The notes: generated by a model from the letters alone, not told the origin. DNA of 64,000 nucleotides from Gemmatimonadales bacterium (GCA_019637315.1 JAHBVU010000010.1:52915-116914); one strand, 5' to 3'. Positions 9,151-19,382 are shown, counted from the stretch's first letter. Program-made: numbers and translations.

Positions 9151-9705
9151 ATGACCGACTTGGTACTGGCGACGACCGACCGACCGATTCCCATCGTGGT
9201 GCGGCGCATCGAAGATGATCGCGTCCCCGACGGCATGATCGGGCTCGGCACCTTTCTCAACGACCGACTGGTCGCCCGGTGTGCGGTACCCCCTGAGGCG
9301 GCGGATTTCATCGAGGAGCGGGGCTTGCTGGCCGGTCCGGTGCCCCTCGTTCTGGCTGCCAAGGAAGAGGCGCCGGGGCTCCAGTGCCGGCTCTTTGCCG
9401 TGGTGCCGGTGCCTGAGACTGAGTCGTCCGAGCCTGCCGAGCCGTGGGCGGCCTCCGTGCCCCGTTTTGAGGACGCGGTGGCCGAATCCGAGCCGGACCC
9501 GGCCAACGGTGCGTTTGAGGGGCTGGAGGGCGTGTCCGGCGGGCAGGGCATGGTTTTTCTGGGCCAGATCGTCCGTTTTGCCAGGGATCGACAGCATCCC
9601 GACAACCTCGGACTGGAAGCCGCGGATGTGCTCCGGACCGTCGTCGAGGGTAAGGCCAAGGAAGTTGTCGATCGCGTACTCGACGACCTGCTGGGCGGGA
9701 GCTGA
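9151..9705 (+). CDS. Hypothetical protein, 184 residues
   Basis: The frame starts at ATG 9151 and is divergent from the O-antigen-ligase gene. The protein is acidic, soluble-looking and without signal peptide, transmembrane helix or recognisable motif. The first 90 residues alternate strands and loops (VLATTDRPIPIVVRRIEDDR, FLNDRLVARCAVPPEAADF), the middle 40 are Pro/Glu/Ala-rich and probably disordered, and the last 55 are helical (FLGQIVRFARD, LGLEAADVLRTVVEGKAK). I do not recognise the family. It precedes a sulfurtransferase gene by 73 bp, which has its own promoter candidate, so the two need not form an operon. Confidence 0.6.
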   Translation: MTDLVLATTDRPIPIVVRRIEDDRVPDGMIGLGTFLNDRLVARCAVPPEAADFIEERGLLAGPVPLVLAAKEEAPGLQCRLFAVVPVPETESSEPAEPWAASVPRFEDAVAESEPDPANGAFEGLEGVSGGQGMVFLGQIVRFARDRQHPDNLGLEAADVLRTVVEGKAKEVVDRVLDDLLGGS

Positions 9706-9726
9706 CGGATCGCCCTGTCGGCTCCC

Positions 9727-9756
9727 TTGACACTCCGACTAAAAAAGTCGTATTTC
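9727..9756 (+). promoter_or_regulatory. Sigma-70-like promoter for the second sulfurtransferase
   Basis: TTGACA at 9727-9732 is followed after 18 bp by TATTTC (9751-9756), including an A6 tract in the spacer. The downstream start ATG 9779 with GGGGAGAAGG upstream fits. The perfect -35 stands out in GC-rich DNA. Confidence 0.5.
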
Positions 9757-9778
9757 CGCTGCGACGAGGGGAGAAGGA

Positions 9779-10654
9779 ATGGCAACCAAGACTGCTATCC
9801 GGAGCCGGGGCTACGCCCATCCCGAGGTACTCGTCAGTACCGAATGGGTGGCCGAGCATCTCAATGATCCCGGCGTGGTGCTGCTGGAGTCGAACGAGGA
9901 CCTGCTGCTCTACGACACCGGCCACATTCCCGGGGCGGTGAAGATCGACTGGGTCAGCGAACTCAACGACGGGGTCGTCCGGGACTATCTCGACTCGGCG
10001 CGGATGCAGCAGCTCCTGCGGGCCAAGGGGATTCGGGCCGACAGCACGCTCGTGATCTACGGCGATCGCAACAACTGGTGGGCGACCTACACCTTCTGGG
10101 TATTTCGCCTCTTCGGGCTCGAGAACATCCGGATCATGGATGGCGGCCGGCAGCTCTGGGTGGCCGAGGGGAGGGAACTCGACACGGAGGTACCGGTCCG
10201 TTCCGCCGGTGATGTCCAGGTCGGCGACCGTCGTGACCCGGTCATTCGCGCCTTTCGCGACGACGTGCTGGTGCACTTGCAGGCGGGCCGTCGCCTCATC
10301 GACGTCCGGAGTCCGGAGGAGTACCGGGGCGAGCGGCTGCACATGCCCGACTACCCCAACGAAGGCGCCCTGCGCGGCGGCCACATCCCGGGAGCGGCCA
10401 ATGTGCCCTGGGCTCGCGCGGTCGATGCGGAGACATTCACGTTCAAGTCGGCCGAGGCGCTCCGGGCCATCTATGAAGGGGAACATCGCTTTGCCCCGGA
10501 CGACGATGTCATCGTCTATTGCCGGATCGGCGAGCGGTCCTCGCATACTTGGTTCGTCCTGACTTACTTACTGGGTTACCCCGTAGTGCGAAACTATGAC
10601 GGGTCCTGGACCGAGTGGGGGAATTCGGTTCGGGTCCCGATCGAACGTCCTTAA
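9779..10654 (+). CDS. Two-domain thiosulfate sulfurtransferase (rhodanese)
   Basis: The 291-residue protein has two rhodanese domains (about residues 18-140 and 165-285). The active loop is [16 protein letters not shown] with the catalytic Cys in CRIGERS, the pattern of CysA2/SseC-like thiosulfate sulfurtransferases of actinobacteria, distinct from the CGSGVSA loop of the gene at 6171. It transfers the sulfane sulfur of thiosulfate to thiol acceptors in the cytoplasm. A clear GGGGAGAAGG ribosome site precedes ATG 9779, and a sigma-70-like promoter is at 9727. The YceI gene follows after 20 bp and may be co-transcribed. Confidence 0.9.
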   Translation: MATKTAIRSRGYAHPEVLVSTEWVAEHLNDPGVVLLESNEDLLLYDTGHIPGAVKIDWVSELNDGVVRDYLDSARMQQLLRAKGIRADSTLVIYGDRNNWWATYTFWVFRLFGLENIRIMDGGRQLWVAEGRELDTEVPVRSAGDVQVGDRRDPVIRAFRDDVLVHLQAGRRLIDVRSPEEYRGERLHMPDYPNEGALRGGHIPGAANVPWARAVDAETFTFKSAEALRAIYEGEHRFAPDDDVIVYCRIGERSSHTWFVLTYLLGYPVVRNYDGSWTEWGNSVRVPIERP

Positions 10655-10674
10655 TCATCCTGGAGAAGCGAAGT

Positions 10675-11264
10675 ATGATGTTGTCAGCGCTGTTGGTCGC
10701 CGCCGTGGCGAGCGGTCCTGCCCCGGTTTCGGCGTCCCCGCGCATGACGGCGGTCAGCTGGAAGATCGACGTCAGCCATTCGGAACTTTCTTTTCGCGTT
10801 CGTCATATCCTTTCCCGCGTTTCGGGGACCTTTGGGTCCTGGAACGGCGTGCTGACGGTCGATCCTGCGGACCTTTCAGGCGGGTCGGTCGAGGTGACCA
10901 TTCAGACGGCCAGCATCGATACCAAGAACGAGAACCGGGACAAGCATTTGCGGTCGCCCGATTTCTTCGCAGCCGACAGCTTCCCGGCCATCACCTTCAA
11001 GAGCACCAAGGTCGACGTCTCGGGTTCGGATCTGACGGTTACCGGTGACCTGACCATGCGCGGGGTGACCCGGTCGGTGGTGCTCAGGGGCAGCTACAAC
11101 GGGGTCGTCGGCCCGGCCGAACCGCAGAAACAGCGGATCGGTTTCTCGGCCTCGACCACGGTCAACCGGCTCGACTACGGGGTTCGGTGGAATCGGGTTG
11201 CCGAGGGCAGCAACGTGCTCGGCGATGACGTCGAGATCACCATCAACGTGGCGGCGGTGCGGCA

Positions 11265-11268
<4 letters not shown>
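10675..11268 (+). CDS. YceI-family periplasmic lipid-binding protein
   Basis: The 197-residue product begins with a short signal-like hydrophobic segment ([20 protein letters not shown]) and continues with the YceI domain: [19 protein letters not shown], then [19 protein letters not shown] and the end [20 protein letters not shown]. YceI proteins form a lipocalin-like barrel that binds an isoprenoid or amphiphile. GGAGAAG (10661-10667) lies 7 nt before ATG 10675; a second ATG at 10678 is equivalent. The stop overlaps the icd start (ATGA, 11265-11268), so translation is probably coupled, although a metabolic link with isocitrate dehydrogenase is not evident. Confidence 0.88.
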
Positions 11269-12482
<1,214 letters not shown>

Positions 12483-12498
12483 CCCCACGCCAGAACGA

Positions 12499-12549
12499 CG
12501 GCCCGAGACCCGGACAGCCTGCTCCGGGTCTCGGGCCGTTCGTCTTTTT
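12499..12549 (+). terminator. Intrinsic terminator after icd
   Basis: A perfect 16-bp stem (CGGCCCGAGACCCGGA at 12499-12514 with its complement at 12523-12538) closes an 8-nt loop and is followed by TTCGTCTTTTT. It sits 17 bp after the icd stop and also before the convergent anti-sigma gene. Confidence 0.9.
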
Positions 12550-12565
12550 CGGATACCCACCGCAG

Positions 12566-13657
12566 CTACCTGATGCGATTGCGCCACGCCGCTACGGAAT
12601 CGGTCGGGGCCGATGACGGCGTGATCAGCTGGTGGCCAACCGTGCGATCGGTGCGCCACTGCTCGAGGGCAACGTCGCCGAACGGCGTCTGATAGACGAC
12701 CCGAACGGTTCGATCCATCAGTTCATAGCGATCGGGGTTCCAGCCCTCGATCAGGAGCAGCGAGCCGCCCAGCAGGCGAATCGCGGAATCGGCCGAGATC
12801 GAAGGCGCCCGCGGGGCAACGCCGGCCGTGACCACCTCCGACAGCGCGATGGGCCGCTCGATCGGGAGCACTCGGGTCGTATCGCTGGTCCGGGCGCGGG
12901 CCGCGGCCATCCGGTTGAGCGGGGCCGACTCCGGAGCTGGCGGGGCGGGGGCCGGAGCCACCTTGGCCGATTCGCGATCGGCGGCCTGAGGTGAGGCTGC
13001 AGCCAGCGGAGCGGATTCTTTCCGGGTATCTGCGCGCAGCTCGGCCGATGCCGGCTCTGACGGCTGGGCAGGAGCCGCTGCGCGGCGCTGGGCCAACGGT
13101 GGAGCCACCGCAGTCGGTTCGGCTGCATCACGGGGGCTCGAGTCGGCAAGCACCCGTTGATCCGCCGCCACGCCCTCCGCGATTGCCGTCTGGGCGCCGG
13201 GGCTGGTCTGGATCACGCTGCGCTGGCCGCGCCAGCTGTATCCGAGCCCGACAGCAACGACAATGGTCGCCGCCCAGGCCAGCGGCCGGCCCCAGCGGGA
13301 CCAGGCGCGATGCCGTCCCCGATCGGCTGGCGCGGATGTCGAGCCCGCCGGCTTGGCAGCGGCGAGAGACTGGAGCGGGGGCGTGTCCTGCCTGGCGGCG
13401 GCGGGCGGTGTGGCGCTGGCGGCGGGCGAAGCCGCGATGGCGGATCGGTCGGCGATGCCGCTGATCGGTTCCAACCCATCCGCTTCGTCGAGCGACTCGA
13501 TCAGCCCGAACGCCTCATCGCGAAAGGCCCGCGCTTCCTCCAGGCGCGCCTGACAGTCGCGGCACTGAGCCAGGTGTCGCTCGACCGCCGGCAGGTCGGC
13601 TGAGGATACCTCGCCGTCGAGCAGCATGTGGAGCATTCCCTCGTCAAGATGCGACAT
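12566..13657 (-). CDS. Anti-sigma factor with zinc-finger (zf-HC2) domain
   Basis: From ATG 13657 the product has 363 residues. The N-terminal 45 residues carry the anti-sigma zinc finger (HLAQCRDCQARLEEA, HxxxCxxC), followed by a linker, one transmembrane helix (about residues 130-150, GRPLAWAATIVVAVGLGYSW) and a long Ala/Pro/Ser-rich extracytoplasmic region ending in a small beta-rich domain (ERYELMDRTVRVVYQTPFGD-like, DVALEQW). It should hold the ECF sigma factor inactive at the membrane until a signal arrives. It overlaps the sigma gene by 14 nt (13644-13657), the usual sigma/anti-sigma coupling. Signal unknown. Confidence 0.85.
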   Translation of the reverse strand: MSHLDEGMLHMLLDGEVSSADLPAVERHLAQCRDCQARLEEARAFRDEAFGLIESLDEADGLEPISGIADRSAIAASPAASATPPAAARQDTPPLQSLAAAKPAGSTSAPADRGRHRAWSRWGRPLAWAATIVVAVGLGYSWRGQRSVIQTSPGAQTAIAEGVAADQRVLADSSPRDAAEPTAVAPPLAQRRAAAPAQPSEPASAELRADTRKESAPLAAASPQAADRESAKVAPAPAPPAPESAPLNRMAAARARTSDTTRVLPIERPIALSEVVTAGVAPRAPSISADSAIRLLGGSLLLIEGWNPDRYELMDRTVRVVYQTPFGDVALEQWRTDRTVGHQLITPSSAPTDSVAAWRNRIR

Positions 13658-14144
13658 CGCGCTGTCCCTCCCGTTCCCGATAACTCTCCACCAGCCGGCG
13701 CCGGGCTCGTGAGAGCGTCGTGCCAACCGCACCGCGGGCCAGACCCGTGGCCTCGGCGATTTCGTCGTAGCTGAATCCTTCAGCCTGCAGCAGGAGGGCC
13801 TCGCGGTCCCGATCGGATAGCGTAGCAAGCGCCTCACGGATCCGACCCACCTTTTCCTCCCGGAGCAGTTCCTCGTCCGGCGCGGGCGCGGTGGCTGGCT
13901 GTTCATCGCGGTACAGCTCGAGGCGGCGACCCTGACGCACGGCGCGCCGCCCCTCTTCCCGCACCAGGTTGAGCGCCACGGCAAAGAGCCACGGCCGCGG
14001 ATTTCGCGGCGGGGCGGCCACGGCGCGGGCGAACACCTCCTGTGCCAGTTCCTCGGCGCGTTCCCGGTCTCCCGTGCGGCGATGAAGCATGCGCACCAGG
14101 GAGGCATGGTACTGAAGGAAGAGTTCAGCGACGTATTCCGTCAT
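13644..14144 (-). CDS. ECF RNA polymerase sigma factor
   Basis: The 166-residue protein has region 2 (YVAELFLQYHASLVRMLH... ELAQEVFARAVA, about residues 3-70) and region 4 (LSDRDREALLLQAEGFSYDE then IAEATGLARGAVGTTLSRAR, about 105-155), with no region 1 or 3, so it is an ECF-type sigma factor. It directs RNA polymerase to a small stress or envelope regulon. The overlapping downstream gene encodes its zinc-finger anti-sigma partner. The 94-bp upstream gap to the kinase gene may hold an autoregulated promoter but I see no convincing element. Confidence 0.92.
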   Translation of the reverse strand: MTEYVAELFLQYHASLVRMLHRRTGDRERAEELAQEVFARAVAAPPRNPRPWLFAVALNLVREEGRRAVRQGRRLELYRDEQPATAPAPDEELLREEKVGRIREALATLSDRDREALLLQAEGFSYDEIAEATGLARGAVGTTLSRARRRLVESYREREGQRDVAS

Positions 14145-14238
14145 GCGACCGGGTCGGCTCCTGATCGGGAGAGGCTAATGCCGCAATCGACGGAAGGGGA
14201 GATGCGTCAGGGGGCGGGGCTTGCACACCACCCGGGGG

Positions 14239-16641
14239 TCAGCAGGCGACGCGATCCAGAACGCGCCGGACGGCCCGTGTCAAGTCGTTGCTGGTGAAGG
14301 GTTTCTGGAGAAAGGTGAGGTGGGGAATCGGGCGGCCTTTTCGGTCGATCTCCTCGCGCGAATAGCCCGAGATGAGGACCACGCCGATGTCGGGGCGCTG
14401 TTCGCGAATCAGTTCCACCAGGCGGACCCCGTTCATCTCGGGCATTACGACGTCGGAGAGGAGCAGGTGAATCTGGTCCGGATGCTCCTCGCTGATCAGC
14501 AGGGCATCGGCGCCGTGGCGCGCCTCGAGCACAGTATACCCGCTCGCGCTCAAGAGTCGCGCGAGCATCACCCGGACCGACTCGTCGTCTTCGACGATCA
14601 GCACGGTCTCGGCGCCGGTCGGCGTGGGCGAAAGGGCCAGCCCGGCAGCTGGACCGGATCGGTCGCACGGAGCGGCCGCCGCCGGAAAGTAGAGTTCGAA
14701 AACGGTGCCTTGTCCCGGTGTACTCGAAAAGCCGATCCGTCCGCCCGATTGCTGGACGATCTCGTACACGGTCGAGAGGCCGAGCCCGGTGCCGTGGCCT
14801 TCGGGTTTGGTGGTGAAGAACGGCTCGAACACGTGGGCCTGGGTTTCGACATCCATCCCGTCGCCGGTGTCCTGCACGGTCAGCGTCACATAGTCTCGCT
14901 GCTCCAGCGGCACCAGCGCGGGACGCCCCATGTCGCCGGCGCGTTGACGCCCCACGCTCAGGTGGAGGCGGCCACCACTCGGCATTGCATCGAGCGCATT
15001 GACGGCGAGGTTGATGATGGTCTGGTGTATCTGAACCGGGTCGGCCTGGATCCACGCCGGGACCGGGCAGGGGTCCACGGTCAGGTCGACGTCGGCACGC
15101 ACCAGGCGGCTCAGCATGCTGCGGCATTCTTCGACCACCCCGTTGACATCGATGACTCGGCGCTGCGTGCCCTGATGACGACTGAAGCTCAGGACCTGGC
15201 GGGTCAGGCTGGTGGCACGCGTCGTGGCGCGGGCGATTTCCAGGACATCTTCACGGGCGCCACCGGTAATCGACGCGTTGGCAAGCAGCAGGTCCGCGTA
15301 GCCGCGAATGGCCGTGAGCAGGTTGTTGAAGTCGTGCGCAATGCCTCCGGTGAGCCGTCCGACCGCTTCGAGCTTGGCGGACTGGCGCAGCTGGCGGTTG
15401 TTGCTGGCGAGGCGCTCGGCTGCCGCCAATTGCTCCGTGATGTCCTTGGCGACGAGGTAGACGCTTCCGGTGCCGCCATCGGTCCGGAGCGGCACCAGGG
15501 TCGTATCGGCGTCGATGCGCGGGCCGGATGGCCGAACCAGTGAGAGCGTGAATCGCTGGGGATACCCAGTCAGCGCCTTGGCGAGATGCCGTCGGAACGT
15601 GGCTCGCTCCGCTTCCGCCACGAGGTGCTCGAAGCGGGTTCCGGCGAAGTCGCTCGTGGCTTCTCCGAGAAGGGCCTCGGCGGCTGGGTTGCCGGTCACG
15701 ATGGTGCCGGAGCCGTCGAGGGTGAAGACCGCGTCCGGCTGGAGCACGAAGACCGAGTTGAGTCGGGAGTCGCGCTCCCGCAGGGCGCGGGCGGTCCGGG
15801 CGCGCTCGATCGCCGCCGCGGCCAGGGACGCGCCCACCGCGAGCAGCGCACGCGCGTTGGGCGCCGGCGTCGTTGCGGGAGGATAGAAGAGCAGCAGTAC
15901 GCCGAGATTGACGCCGCTCCGTGAGCGGATCGGCGTGGTGGCGATGTTGCCGTATCCGTGGGCCACCGCAGCGTCGATCCAGTCCGTACCCGGCAGCTGG
16001 GTCAGCTCCGCAACGGCGGGGCTGTCGACGAAGTGCAGCAGCGTTTCTGTCCGAACCCCTTCGAGCTGGTCGGCCAGCCCGGCGGCAAGCGACGGTGCGG
16101 CGCCCAGGGTGCCGGTGGCGCCGTCCGGACCGATGGTTACAATGGCACAGTGCGCGCCGAGCGCGTCGGACTCGAGGGCGTCGGCCAGGCGATCGAGCGT
16201 GGTCCGCAGCGGGGTGTCTGCCACGGTCAGGGACAGGATCTCGTGCTGGAGCGCCGAGAGCCGGACCGCCCTGGTTCGGTCGGTGATGTCGACGTGCGCG
16301 ATCAGGACCTGCTCAGCCTCATCCGGACCAAGCGGTGCGGCGCGGAGCAGGTACCAGCGCTGCTCGTTGCCGACCACAATGGGGAACTCGATGACGAATT
16401 CCGGCACGCTGCGCCGGCGTACCGCCGCAACGCCGTCGCGGACCGCGCAGAGCAGCGTCAGGTCGGGGTGGGCAACGAGCTGAAAGGCGGTCAGGTAGTC
16501 GGTGATCCTGGTGCTGTTCCGCCAGGCGCGGTTGGCTGCGACGATATGTCCGTCGCGGTCGACGATGACGAGTTGCGACGAGAGCGCCTCGAGCAGATGC
16601 GAGACGTCGGCGTGAATCCGGGGCAGCGGCGTGTCCGACAT
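14239..16641 (-). CDS. Hybrid sensor histidine kinase/response regulator (PAS-GAF-PAS-HisKA-HATPase-REC)
   Basis: The 800-residue protein has no transmembrane helix, so it senses in the cytoplasm. Order: PAS (about 12-120), GAF-like (about 140-285), PAS (about 290-410), HisKA with the phosphoacceptor in GGIAHDFNNLLTAIRGY (about 430-500), HATPase with NLAVNALDAM and GTGLGLSTVYEIV (about 540-650), and a C-terminal receiver with acidic DD and phosphoacceptor Asp in LLLSDVVMPEMNG (about 680-795). The terminal receiver suggests a phosphorelay with an unlinked partner or auto-modulation. No DNA-binding output domain is present. Neither ligand nor partner is evident from the neighbours. Confidence 0.92.
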   Translation of the reverse strand: MSDTPLPRIHADVSHLLEALSSQLVIVDRDGHIVAANRAWRNSTRITDYLTAFQLVAHPDLTLLCAVRDGVAAVRRRSVPEFVIEFPIVVGNEQRWYLLRAAPLGPDEAEQVLIAHVDITDRTRAVRLSALQHEILSLTVADTPLRTTLDRLADALESDALGAHCAIVTIGPDGATGTLGAAPSLAAGLADQLEGVRTETLLHFVDSPAVAELTQLPGTDWIDAAVAHGYGNIATTPIRSRSGVNLGVLLLFYPPATTPAPNARALLAVGASLAAAAIERARTARALRERDSRLNSVFVLQPDAVFTLDGSGTIVTGNPAAEALLGEATSDFAGTRFEHLVAEAERATFRRHLAKALTGYPQRFTLSLVRPSGPRIDADTTLVPLRTDGGTGSVYLVAKDITEQLAAAERLASNNRQLRQSAKLEAVGRLTGGIAHDFNNLLTAIRGYADLLLANASITGGAREDVLEIARATTRATSLTRQVLSFSRHQGTQRRVIDVNGVVEECRSMLSRLVRADVDLTVDPCPVPAWIQADPVQIHQTIINLAVNALDAMPSGGRLHLSVGRQRAGDMGRPALVPLEQRDYVTLTVQDTGDGMDVETQAHVFEPFFTTKPEGHGTGLGLSTVYEIVQQSGGRIGFSSTPGQGTVFELYFPAAAAPCDRSGPAAGLALSPTPTGAETVLIVEDDESVRVMLARLLSASGYTVLEARHGADALLISEEHPDQIHLLLSDVVMPEMNGVRLVELIREQRPDIGVVLISGYSREEIDRKGRPIPHLTFLQKPFTSNDLTRAVRRVLDRVAC

Positions 16642-16655
16642 GGCGCCGGTAACTG

Positions 16656-16683
16656 CGCGAGGCCGGGAAGACCCGGCCTCGCG
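16656..16683 (-). terminator. Stem-loop between RCC1 gene and kinase gene
   Basis: CGCGAGGCCGGG (16656-16667) pairs perfectly with CCCGGCCTCGCG (16672-16683) around a 4-nt loop, 17 bp after the stop of the RCC1-repeat gene on the minus strand. There is no T-tract, so it may be a pause or Rho-assisted terminator. Confidence 0.5.
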
Positions 16684-16700
16684 TCAGTTTCCGTTAAGTC

Positions 16701-18839
16701 CTATCGCTGGAAGCGAACCCGTGTCGGCACCGAGCGGTGCGCCAGAGTTCCGTCGCCCAGGGCGCCGTACTCATTGTCGCCCCAGCAATAGGCGGTGCCG
16801 CCGGCCGTGACGCCGCAGGTGTGGAAGTCGCCCGCGGAGATGTTGACGAACGACAGCCCTCCCTCGACCGCGACCGGGAGATTCTGGCTTGCCGTCGACC
16901 CGTTGCCCAGCTGGCCGCGGCTGTTGTTGCCCCAGCAGAATGCGGTACCACCCGCAGCCAGGCCGCAGGTGTGACTGTAGCCGGCCGTGATCGAGCTGAA
17001 CAGCAGCCCGCCCCCGGCAACTACAGGAATGTTGCTGTTGGCGTTGCCCCCATTGCCCAGCTGCCCGGCGTTGTTCTCACCCCAGCAGTGGACGGTGCCT
17101 GTCGTGGTCCGGGCGCAGGTGTGCGCATAGCCGGCGGTGATGGCGTCGAACGTCGCCGAGCTCAGGACGGGTACGTTGGGAATGACTCGGTTTAGCGAGT
17201 TGCTGCCGTCGCCGCGCTGGCCCTCGCGGCCGAGGCCCCAGCAGTATGCGGTGCCGCCGCGGTTCACACCGCAGGCATGGACGCCGCCGGTTGCGATCGA
17301 CTTGAAGTCCAGCACGTTCTGGCCGGGGTAGTTCTCGTGGTAGCCGCCCCCGCCGCCCGAGATCGTGCCGACTTCGACCGGCGTGCTGGAGGGTACGAAG
17401 GTGTTCGCCACCGTGTCGACGTTACCGCCCAGCTGGCCGCGTTCGTTGTCGCCCCAGCAGTAGGCCCGGCCGCCGATGGAGACGCCGCAGGTGTGGACGC
17501 GACCGGCCGAGATGGTCAGGAAGGGCACGGCGAGACTGACCAGCGTCGGCGACTCGATCGAGCGCGTATTGGGCTGCCCCGACTGGCCGTTGGCGTTGCC
17601 GCCCCAGCAGTAGGCATTGTGCGAGAAGGTCACCGCGCAGTTGTGGAAGCGGCCGCCGTTGAGCGAGACGAAGGTCTGGTTGGTGACTGGGGCCACGGAC
17701 TGCGGCACCGCATAGGTCGGCCCGGCGCCAGCCGGTCCGGTGCCGATGCCGAGCTGGCCATCGCCGTTGAAGCCCCAACAGTAGAGCACGCCGCCCTCGT
17801 CGATGGCGCAGGTGCTGCGGCCGCCGCCGGAGATGGTGGCAAACTCGATGAACGCGCTCGCGGTGACAGTGCCGCTCACGCCGGCACCGGCCGCTACCTG
17901 AACCGACTTCGGACCTCCGCTGCCGCCGAGCGTCCACCGGGTAGCGGCGCGACCGGTGGCATTGGTCACTGAGCTGCCCGGGCTGACCGTGCCGGCGCCC
18001 TGCGCCGGAGTCCAAGTGACGGACACGCCGCCGACTCCGTTACCGAAGCGATCGACGACGCGAACGATGATCGAGTCCGGCAGAGCCGTGCCGGGATCGC
18101 CGACCTGATTGCCGCCGCTCACGACGACGATCTGCGAGGGCGAATCGGGAATGCCTGTCGCACTGAAGGTCACCGGTGGAATCGCTCCGGTCGAGGCGCT
18201 GACGAGCTGGGTTCCGGCGACGATGCCGAGGGTCCAGCGAATTTTGCCAAGACCGGCCTGATCCGTCAGTACGGTGGCGGCCGATACCGTTCCGCCGCCG
18301 CTCGTCACGGTAAATGACAACGGTACGCCGACCTTGGGATTGCCGAAGGCATCGGTGACTCGCGCCACCAGCTCTTCTTCGAGCTGGGCGCCAACCTGAG
18401 CGCTCTGCGCGTCGCCGTCGACGATCTGGACCAGACTGGCCGGCGCCGAGGTCGCATTGATCAGGAACGAGACCGGGGTCTGGCCGGGGAGCGATGCTGC
18501 CACGGCCTGGGCGCCGACGGAGGAGCCGACCCGGAAGGTGACCTGGGCATATCCGTTGGCGTCACTGGTATCGCTCGAGGCGCCAAGGATGCCGTTGCCG
18601 GCGGTGACCGCGAAGGTGACCACGGCGCCCGAGATCGGTTCCTGGCGCTGGTCTACGACCCGTACGGTCAGGGGCTGGGGCAGCAGGCCACCGATCGGTC
18701 CGGTTTGCGGGTTGGGGGACGCGATCGACAGACTCGCAATCCGTGGCCCGGTGGGCCCGTCCTGGCTGCAGCCTGCCACAGCAATTGCGGCAAGCAAAGG
18801 AACCGCGCGACCCCAAACACGGGCTGAACGCCACTGCAT
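16701..18839 (-). CDS. Lipoprotein with three Ig-like (Big_1-type) domains and seven RCC1-like repeats
   Basis: GGAGG sits 6-7 nt before ATG 18839 on the minus strand, so I choose it over an ATG at 18884; 712 residues result. The signal ends in a lipobox (AVAGC). Residues about 35-340 hold three similar Ig-like domains (VVDQRQEPISGAVVTFAV, VTDAFGNPKVGVPLSFTV, VVDRFGNGVGGVSVTWTP). From about 345 seven RCC1-like repeats follow, each with the pair C..(10)..YCWG and GQLG, predicting a seven-bladed propeller with disulfides in the blades. It is surface or periplasmic; binding role is likely, ligand unknown. Gene stands alone, followed by a hairpin. Confidence 0.85.
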   Translation of the reverse strand: MQWRSARVWGRAVPLLAAIAVAGCSQDGPTGPRIASLSIASPNPQTGPIGGLLPQPLTVRVVDQRQEPISGAVVTFAVTAGNGILGASSDTSDANGYAQVTFRVGSSVGAQAVAASLPGQTPVSFLINATSAPASLVQIVDGDAQSAQVGAQLEEELVARVTDAFGNPKVGVPLSFTVTSGGGTVSAATVLTDQAGLGKIRWTLGIVAGTQLVSASTGAIPPVTFSATGIPDSPSQIVVVSGGNQVGDPGTALPDSIIVRVVDRFGNGVGGVSVTWTPAQGAGTVSPGSSVTNATGRAATRWTLGGSGGPKSVQVAAGAGVSGTVTASAFIEFATISGGGRSTCAIDEGGVLYCWGFNGDGQLGIGTGPAGAGPTYAVPQSVAPVTNQTFVSLNGGRFHNCAVTFSHNAYCWGGNANGQSGQPNTRSIESPTLVSLAVPFLTISAGRVHTCGVSIGGRAYCWGDNERGQLGGNVDTVANTFVPSSTPVEVGTISGGGGGYHENYPGQNVLDFKSIATGGVHACGVNRGGTAYCWGLGREGQRGDGSNSLNRVIPNVPVLSSATFDAITAGYAHTCARTTTGTVHCWGENNAGQLGNGGNANSNIPVVAGGGLLFSSITAGYSHTCGLAAGGTAFCWGNNSRGQLGNGSTASQNLPVAVEGGLSFVNISAGDFHTCGVTAGGTAYCWGDNEYGALGDGTLAHRSVPTRVRFQR

Positions 18840-19166
18840 ATGCGTCCTCCAAGTGTACGACTTCTTGAGAGTTACTTTCGCCATACTGCACCGGACTACC
18901 TGCGAGAATCCGGCTGATCTATCACTTCGTATCTCTTGTTTTTGTAAATATTTAGAGCGTCATATCCGGTCGATTTCTGACTGCCATCGTGCCCGATTTC
19001 TCGCCTGTTTCTATCGGAATTCGACCGTCTAATAACTTTCCACGTGGCAGTGGGTTGGCAAGTTCCAGGCCTATGGTCGGCGCAGCCGGGCGTCTGGCGC
19101 GCTGTGGGCGGCTAAGGGGTTGACCATGAGGCGGTTACGCTCGTATTTTTTCGGGCTCCACAACGT
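18840..19166. other. AT-richer intergenic region before the tRNA cluster
   Basis: This 327-bp gap holds the upstream region of the RCC1 lipoprotein (minus) and of the tRNA cluster (plus). The stretch about 18920-19035 is clearly lower in G+C than its surroundings (TTTTTGTAAATATTTAGAG) and contains no open frame I can support. The tRNA promoter candidate is at 19120-19149. Confidence 0.5.
19120..19149 (+). promoter_or_regulatory. Promoter candidate of the tRNA cluster
   Basis: TTGACC (19120-19125) and TATTTT (19144-19149) are spaced by 18 bp and end 17 bp before the mature 5' end of tRNA-His. The same TTGAC-18-TATTT layout is seen before the gene at 9779. Confidence 0.45.
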
Positions 19167-19241
19167 GGTGGTTGTAGCTCAATCGGTTAGAGCGCCGGAT
19201 TGTGGTTCCGGAGGTTGCGGGTTCGATCCCCGTCAGCCACC
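19167..19241 (+). tRNA. tRNA-His (GTG)
   Basis: Acceptor GTGGTTG pairs with CAGCCAC, the anticodon loop TTGTGGT (19200-19206) gives GTG, and the T-loop is TTCGATC. The base at 19167 is the extra G(-1) typical of tRNA-His, opposite discriminator C 19241. CCA is not encoded. Confidence 0.95.
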
Positions 19242-19279
19242 CTCGCGGGAAGTCTGGTGGGGCGAGGTAAGGTGGGCTT

Positions 19280-19352
19280 AGGTCCGTAGCTCAACTGGTA
19301 GAGCACCGGTCTCCAAAACCGGGGGTTGGGGGTTCGATTCCCTCCGGGCCTG
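19280..19352 (+). tRNA. tRNA-Trp (CCA)
   Basis: Acceptor AGGTCCG/CGGGCCT, D-arm GCTC/GAGC, anticodon stem CCGGT/ACCGG with loop CTCCAAA (anticodon CCA), T-arm GGGGG/CCCTC with TTCGATT, discriminator G. 73 nt, no encoded CCA end. Confidence 0.95.
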
Positions 19353-19382
19353 TGGGGAGTAAGGCAGGGAAGTACGACATAT

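Noticed and set aside
7474..9597. Longer version of the O-antigen-ligase gene starting near 9597
   Set aside because: The extra 170 residues lie antisense to the hypothetical gene at 9151 and lack hydrophobic or conserved character; ATG 9084 begins the membrane protein.
12566..14107. Apparent fusion of a 150-residue basic domain to the anti-sigma factor
   Set aside because: The extra part is the sigma-factor gene in a wrong frame; the zinc-finger start MSHLDEG at 13657 is the natural start.
14221..15543. 440-codon plus-strand open frame antisense to the hybrid kinase
   Set aside because: The kinase frame has complete HisKA, HATPase and receiver motifs; the antisense frame has none.
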